A stretch of 7,019 bases of DNA from Eubacteriales Family XIII. Incertae Sedis bacterium (lineage in GTDB: Bacteria > Bacillota > Clostridia > Peptostreptococcales > Anaerovoracaceae), in NCBI GenBank assembly GCA_031272745.1, contig JAISTF010000163.1, forward strand, positions 1 through 7,019, read 5' to 3'. Positions 5,637-7,019 of the stretch are shown piece by piece. The translations under genes and the position numbers were made by a program. The notes under the pieces were generated by a model. The model made no database searches. It was not told where the DNA came from and was given only the letters and a program-made list of their open reading frames with translations. The first letter of the stretch is position 1. Each line of letters starts with the position of its first letter.

Positions 5637-6556
5637 GCAAACTGATCAAATACGAATTCAAAGCGACGGCGCGCACGTTTTTCTGGATCTACGCGGCCTT
5701 CGTGGTCATCATGGTGCTCAACGCGCTGTTCAACCCCATCACGCTCGCGTCACACAACAACAGCTTCGCCTCGGACGACGTGCCGGTGGCGCTCGCCGTG
5801 CTGTCGGGCGCGCTGATCGTGCTGTACTTCGCGGCCATCGTCGCGGTCGTCGTCGTGACGTTTGTGTTCATCCTGCTGCGGTTTTGGCGGAGCATGAATG
5901 GCGACCTCGGCTATCTGACGCTGACGTTGCCCGCGACGCGGGAGCAGCACCTTGGCGCGAAGGTCATCGTGGCGACCGTGTGGAACATCGTGTCCGGCGT
6001 GCTCGTGGTGTTGAGCATCTTCCTGATGATGGCGAACACCGGCGGGGTTTCCGATATTTTCGGGGAGCTGCGGAAATTTGCAGCCGAAGGCGTGCCGATC
6101 GGCGGTTGGACCGCGACGGTAATCGTCCTCGTCATCGTCGGTTCGGCGACGGGATCGCTCATGCTCTTCGCGGCGATGTCGTGGGGGCCGGTGCTGCTGA
6201 AAAACCACCGCGTCGGCGGCAGCTTCCTCGCGTACATCATCCTCTACGCGATCACGCAGATCGTGATGGGCGCCGTGCTGCTGGTGATCGGGCTTTCCAA
6301 CTGGGGCGCGGTCGGGCCGGTCGAGATCGGCGGAGCGGTGCCGCTCGGCGGGCCGGGCTCGACGTTCGACGTGGCCGTCGCGGACGGCGCGGACGCGCCG
6401 CTCGCCTTCGCCGACGGGAATCTCGCCTTCTCGCCGGCCGACATCAGCTCCGTGACGGCGATCCTCTTGATCACCCTCGTCATCAACGTGGCGTTCGGCG
6501 TGGCCTACTGGTTCTTCACCCGCGCGATGCTGAACCGGAAACAGAACCTGGCGTAG
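5630..6556 (+). CDS. ABC-2-type permease subunit
   Basis: This 308-residue membrane protein probably pairs with the upstream ATPase. Six hydrophobic segments are visible at about residues 16-34, 57-83, 112-134, 160-184, 196-221 and 273-296. The stretch from W86 to K111 (RSMNGDLGYLTLTLPATREQ and after) is typical of ABC-2 permeases in GntR-linked operons. A Gly/Asp/Ala-rich loop of about 50 residues (222-272) lies between the last two helices, probably outside the cell. GGGAGGTG (5617-5624) lies six bases before the ATG, which overlaps the ATPase stop by 7 bases, so the two are translationally coupled. Substrate unknown; export of a peptide, antibiotic or envelope component is a family-level guess. 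Confidence 0.88.
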   Translation: MLSKLIKYEFKATARTFFWIYAAFVVIMVLNALFNPITLASHNNSFASDDVPVALAVLSGALIVLYFAAIVAVVVVTFVFILLRFWRSMNGDLGYLTLTLPATREQHLGAKVIVATVWNIVSGVLVVLSIFLMMANTGGVSDIFGELRKFAAEGVPIGGWTATVIVLVIVGSATGSLMLFAAMSWGPVLLKNHRVGGSFLAYIILYAITQIVMGAVLLVIGLSNWGAVGPVEIGGAVPLGGPGSTFDVAVADGADAPLAFADGNLAFSPADISSVTAILLITLVINVAFGVAYWFFTRAMLNRKQNLA

Positions 6557-6580
6557 CTGCGCATAGCCGCGCGGGGTTTT
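6557..6580 (+). terminator. Weak possible terminator of the GntR-ABC operon
   Basis: CTGCGC (6557-6562) and GCGCGG (6569-6574) can form a 6-bp stem with one G-T pair, followed by GG and TTTT (6577-6580). It starts directly after the permease stop. The short T tract and interposed G residues make it weak; termination may be leaky. Confidence 0.35.
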
Positions 6581-6583
6581 CCA

Positions 6584-6626
6584 ATAATGGCGTAGTTGGC
6601 GCGTTCGTGCTATACTACGCCATTAT
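6584..6626. repeat. 13-bp perfect inverted repeat around the hypE promoter
   Basis: ATAATGGCGTAGT (6584-6596) is exactly repeated as its complement at 6614-6626, with 17 bases between. The right arm overlaps the -10 (6611-6616), the predicted start and the ATG at 6625. As DNA it could bind a dimeric regulator. As RNA, read-through from the permease gene would form a hairpin close to the hypE start. There is no T tract, so it is not a standard terminator. Confidence 0.7.
6608..6616 (+). promoter_or_regulatory. Extended -10 promoter for hypE
   Basis: TGC-TATACT (6608-6616) is a good extended -10. No good -35 lies at 16-18 bases upstream (6588-6593 reads TGGCGT). The predicted start is near 6623, which leaves a leader of about 20 nt if translation starts at GTG 6643. 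Confidence 0.5.
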
Positions 6627-6642
6627 GAGTGTTGGAGCAGAA

Positions 6643-7019
6643 GTGATCACCCTCGCGCACGGCAGCGGCGGGGCGGATTCCCGGGAATTGATGCAAAAGG
6701 TGTTTGCGAAGCATTTCGCGAACGAGGTGTTGGCACGGCTCGAGGACGCGGCGACGGTCGGGATCCCCGGTGCCCGCGAAGGCACGGAAAGGATCGCCAT
6801 CTCCACGGACACGTTTGTGGTGCGGCCGCTGGTGTTTCCGGGCGGGGATATCGGCAAGCTCGCGGTCTGCGGGACCGTGAACGACGTGCTGATGAGCGGT
6901 GCGACGCCGCGCTGGCTGACCTGCGGGTTCGTGCTCGAGGCCGGCTTGCCCGTCGCCCTGCTCGACCGCGTCTGCGCGTCGATGGCGGCGGCGGCCCGCG
7001 AGGCCGGCGTGCAGATCGT
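6643..7019 (+). CDS. hypE: Hydrogenase maturation factor HypE (5' part)
   Basis: HypE dehydrates the S-carbamoyl group on its C-terminal Cys to a thiocyanate, which supplies cyanide ligands for the [NiFe]-hydrogenase active site with HypF, HypC and HypD. The first 125 residues are present and the gene runs off the window; the family is usually about 330-350 residues, so the C-terminal Cys is not visible. Diagnostic blocks are ITLAHGSGG (2-10), ISTDTFVV (53-60) and VFPGGDIGKLAVCGTVNDVL (64-83), matching the PurM-like N-domain. The GTG at 6643 has GGAG (6634-6637) five bases before it and gives the usual short N-terminus. The ATG at 6625 lacks an upstream ribosome site and sits almost at the predicted transcription start, adding only six residues. 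hypE usually follows hypD, but here an ABC operon precedes it. Confidence 0.93.
   Translation, partial: MITLAHGSGGADSRELMQKVFAKHFANEVLARLEDAATVGIPGAREGTERIAISTDTFVVRPLVFPGGDIGKLAVCGTVNDVLMSGATPRWLTCGFVLEAGLPVALLDRVCASMAAAAREAGVQI

Overview
The window looks like chromosomal DNA of a GC-rich anaerobic or microaerophilic member of the Bacillota. This rests on strong AGGAGG-type ribosome binding sites, intrinsic terminators after most units, sigma-A-type promoters, a YtrA-type GntR regulator paired with an ABC-2 exporter, a NhaC-family antiporter and a hydrogenase maturation gene. A Negativicutes or clostridial host is a guess; nothing here fixes the genus. All genes read on the plus strand, and codons mostly end in G or C.

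Layout. (1) Bases 1-82 are the tail of a gene closed by a strong terminator. (2) Bases 183-1882 hold a monocistronic catalase gene (katA) with its own promoter, a 16-bp palindrome in the leader and a terminator. (3) Bases 1900-2280 hold a short two-helix membrane protein whose C-terminus resembles the end of a LuxR-type DNA-binding domain, then a terminator. (4) Bases 2281-2630 lack a convincing gene. They contain a candidate structured RNA of about 184 nt (2339-2522) with a possible promoter at its 5' end and a strong terminator at its 3' end. Its predicted rod, bubble and terminal hairpin resemble 6S RNA. (5) Bases 2630-4456 carry a NhaC-family Na+/H+ antiporter with its own promoter and terminator. 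(6) Bases 4468-6556 are a three-gene operon: GntR/YtrA-type repressor, ABC ATPase and ABC-2 permease. Its promoter is overlapped by a perfect 38-bp palindrome made of four TGTATTA half-sites. (7) Bases 6584-7019 hold the 5' end of hypE, behind a promoter set inside a 13-bp inverted repeat.

The genes form separate transcription units rather than one pathway. Catalase removes peroxide, the antiporter handles sodium and pH, the GntR-ABC operon is probably a self-regulated export or envelope-stress module, and HypE helps build the cyanide ligands of [NiFe]-hydrogenases. Most genes are ordinary families. The two most interesting signals are the GntR operator architecture and the unannotated structured RNA upstream of the antiporter. 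I found no CRISPR array, insertion sequence, tRNA or rRNA, and no clear new multi-gene system.
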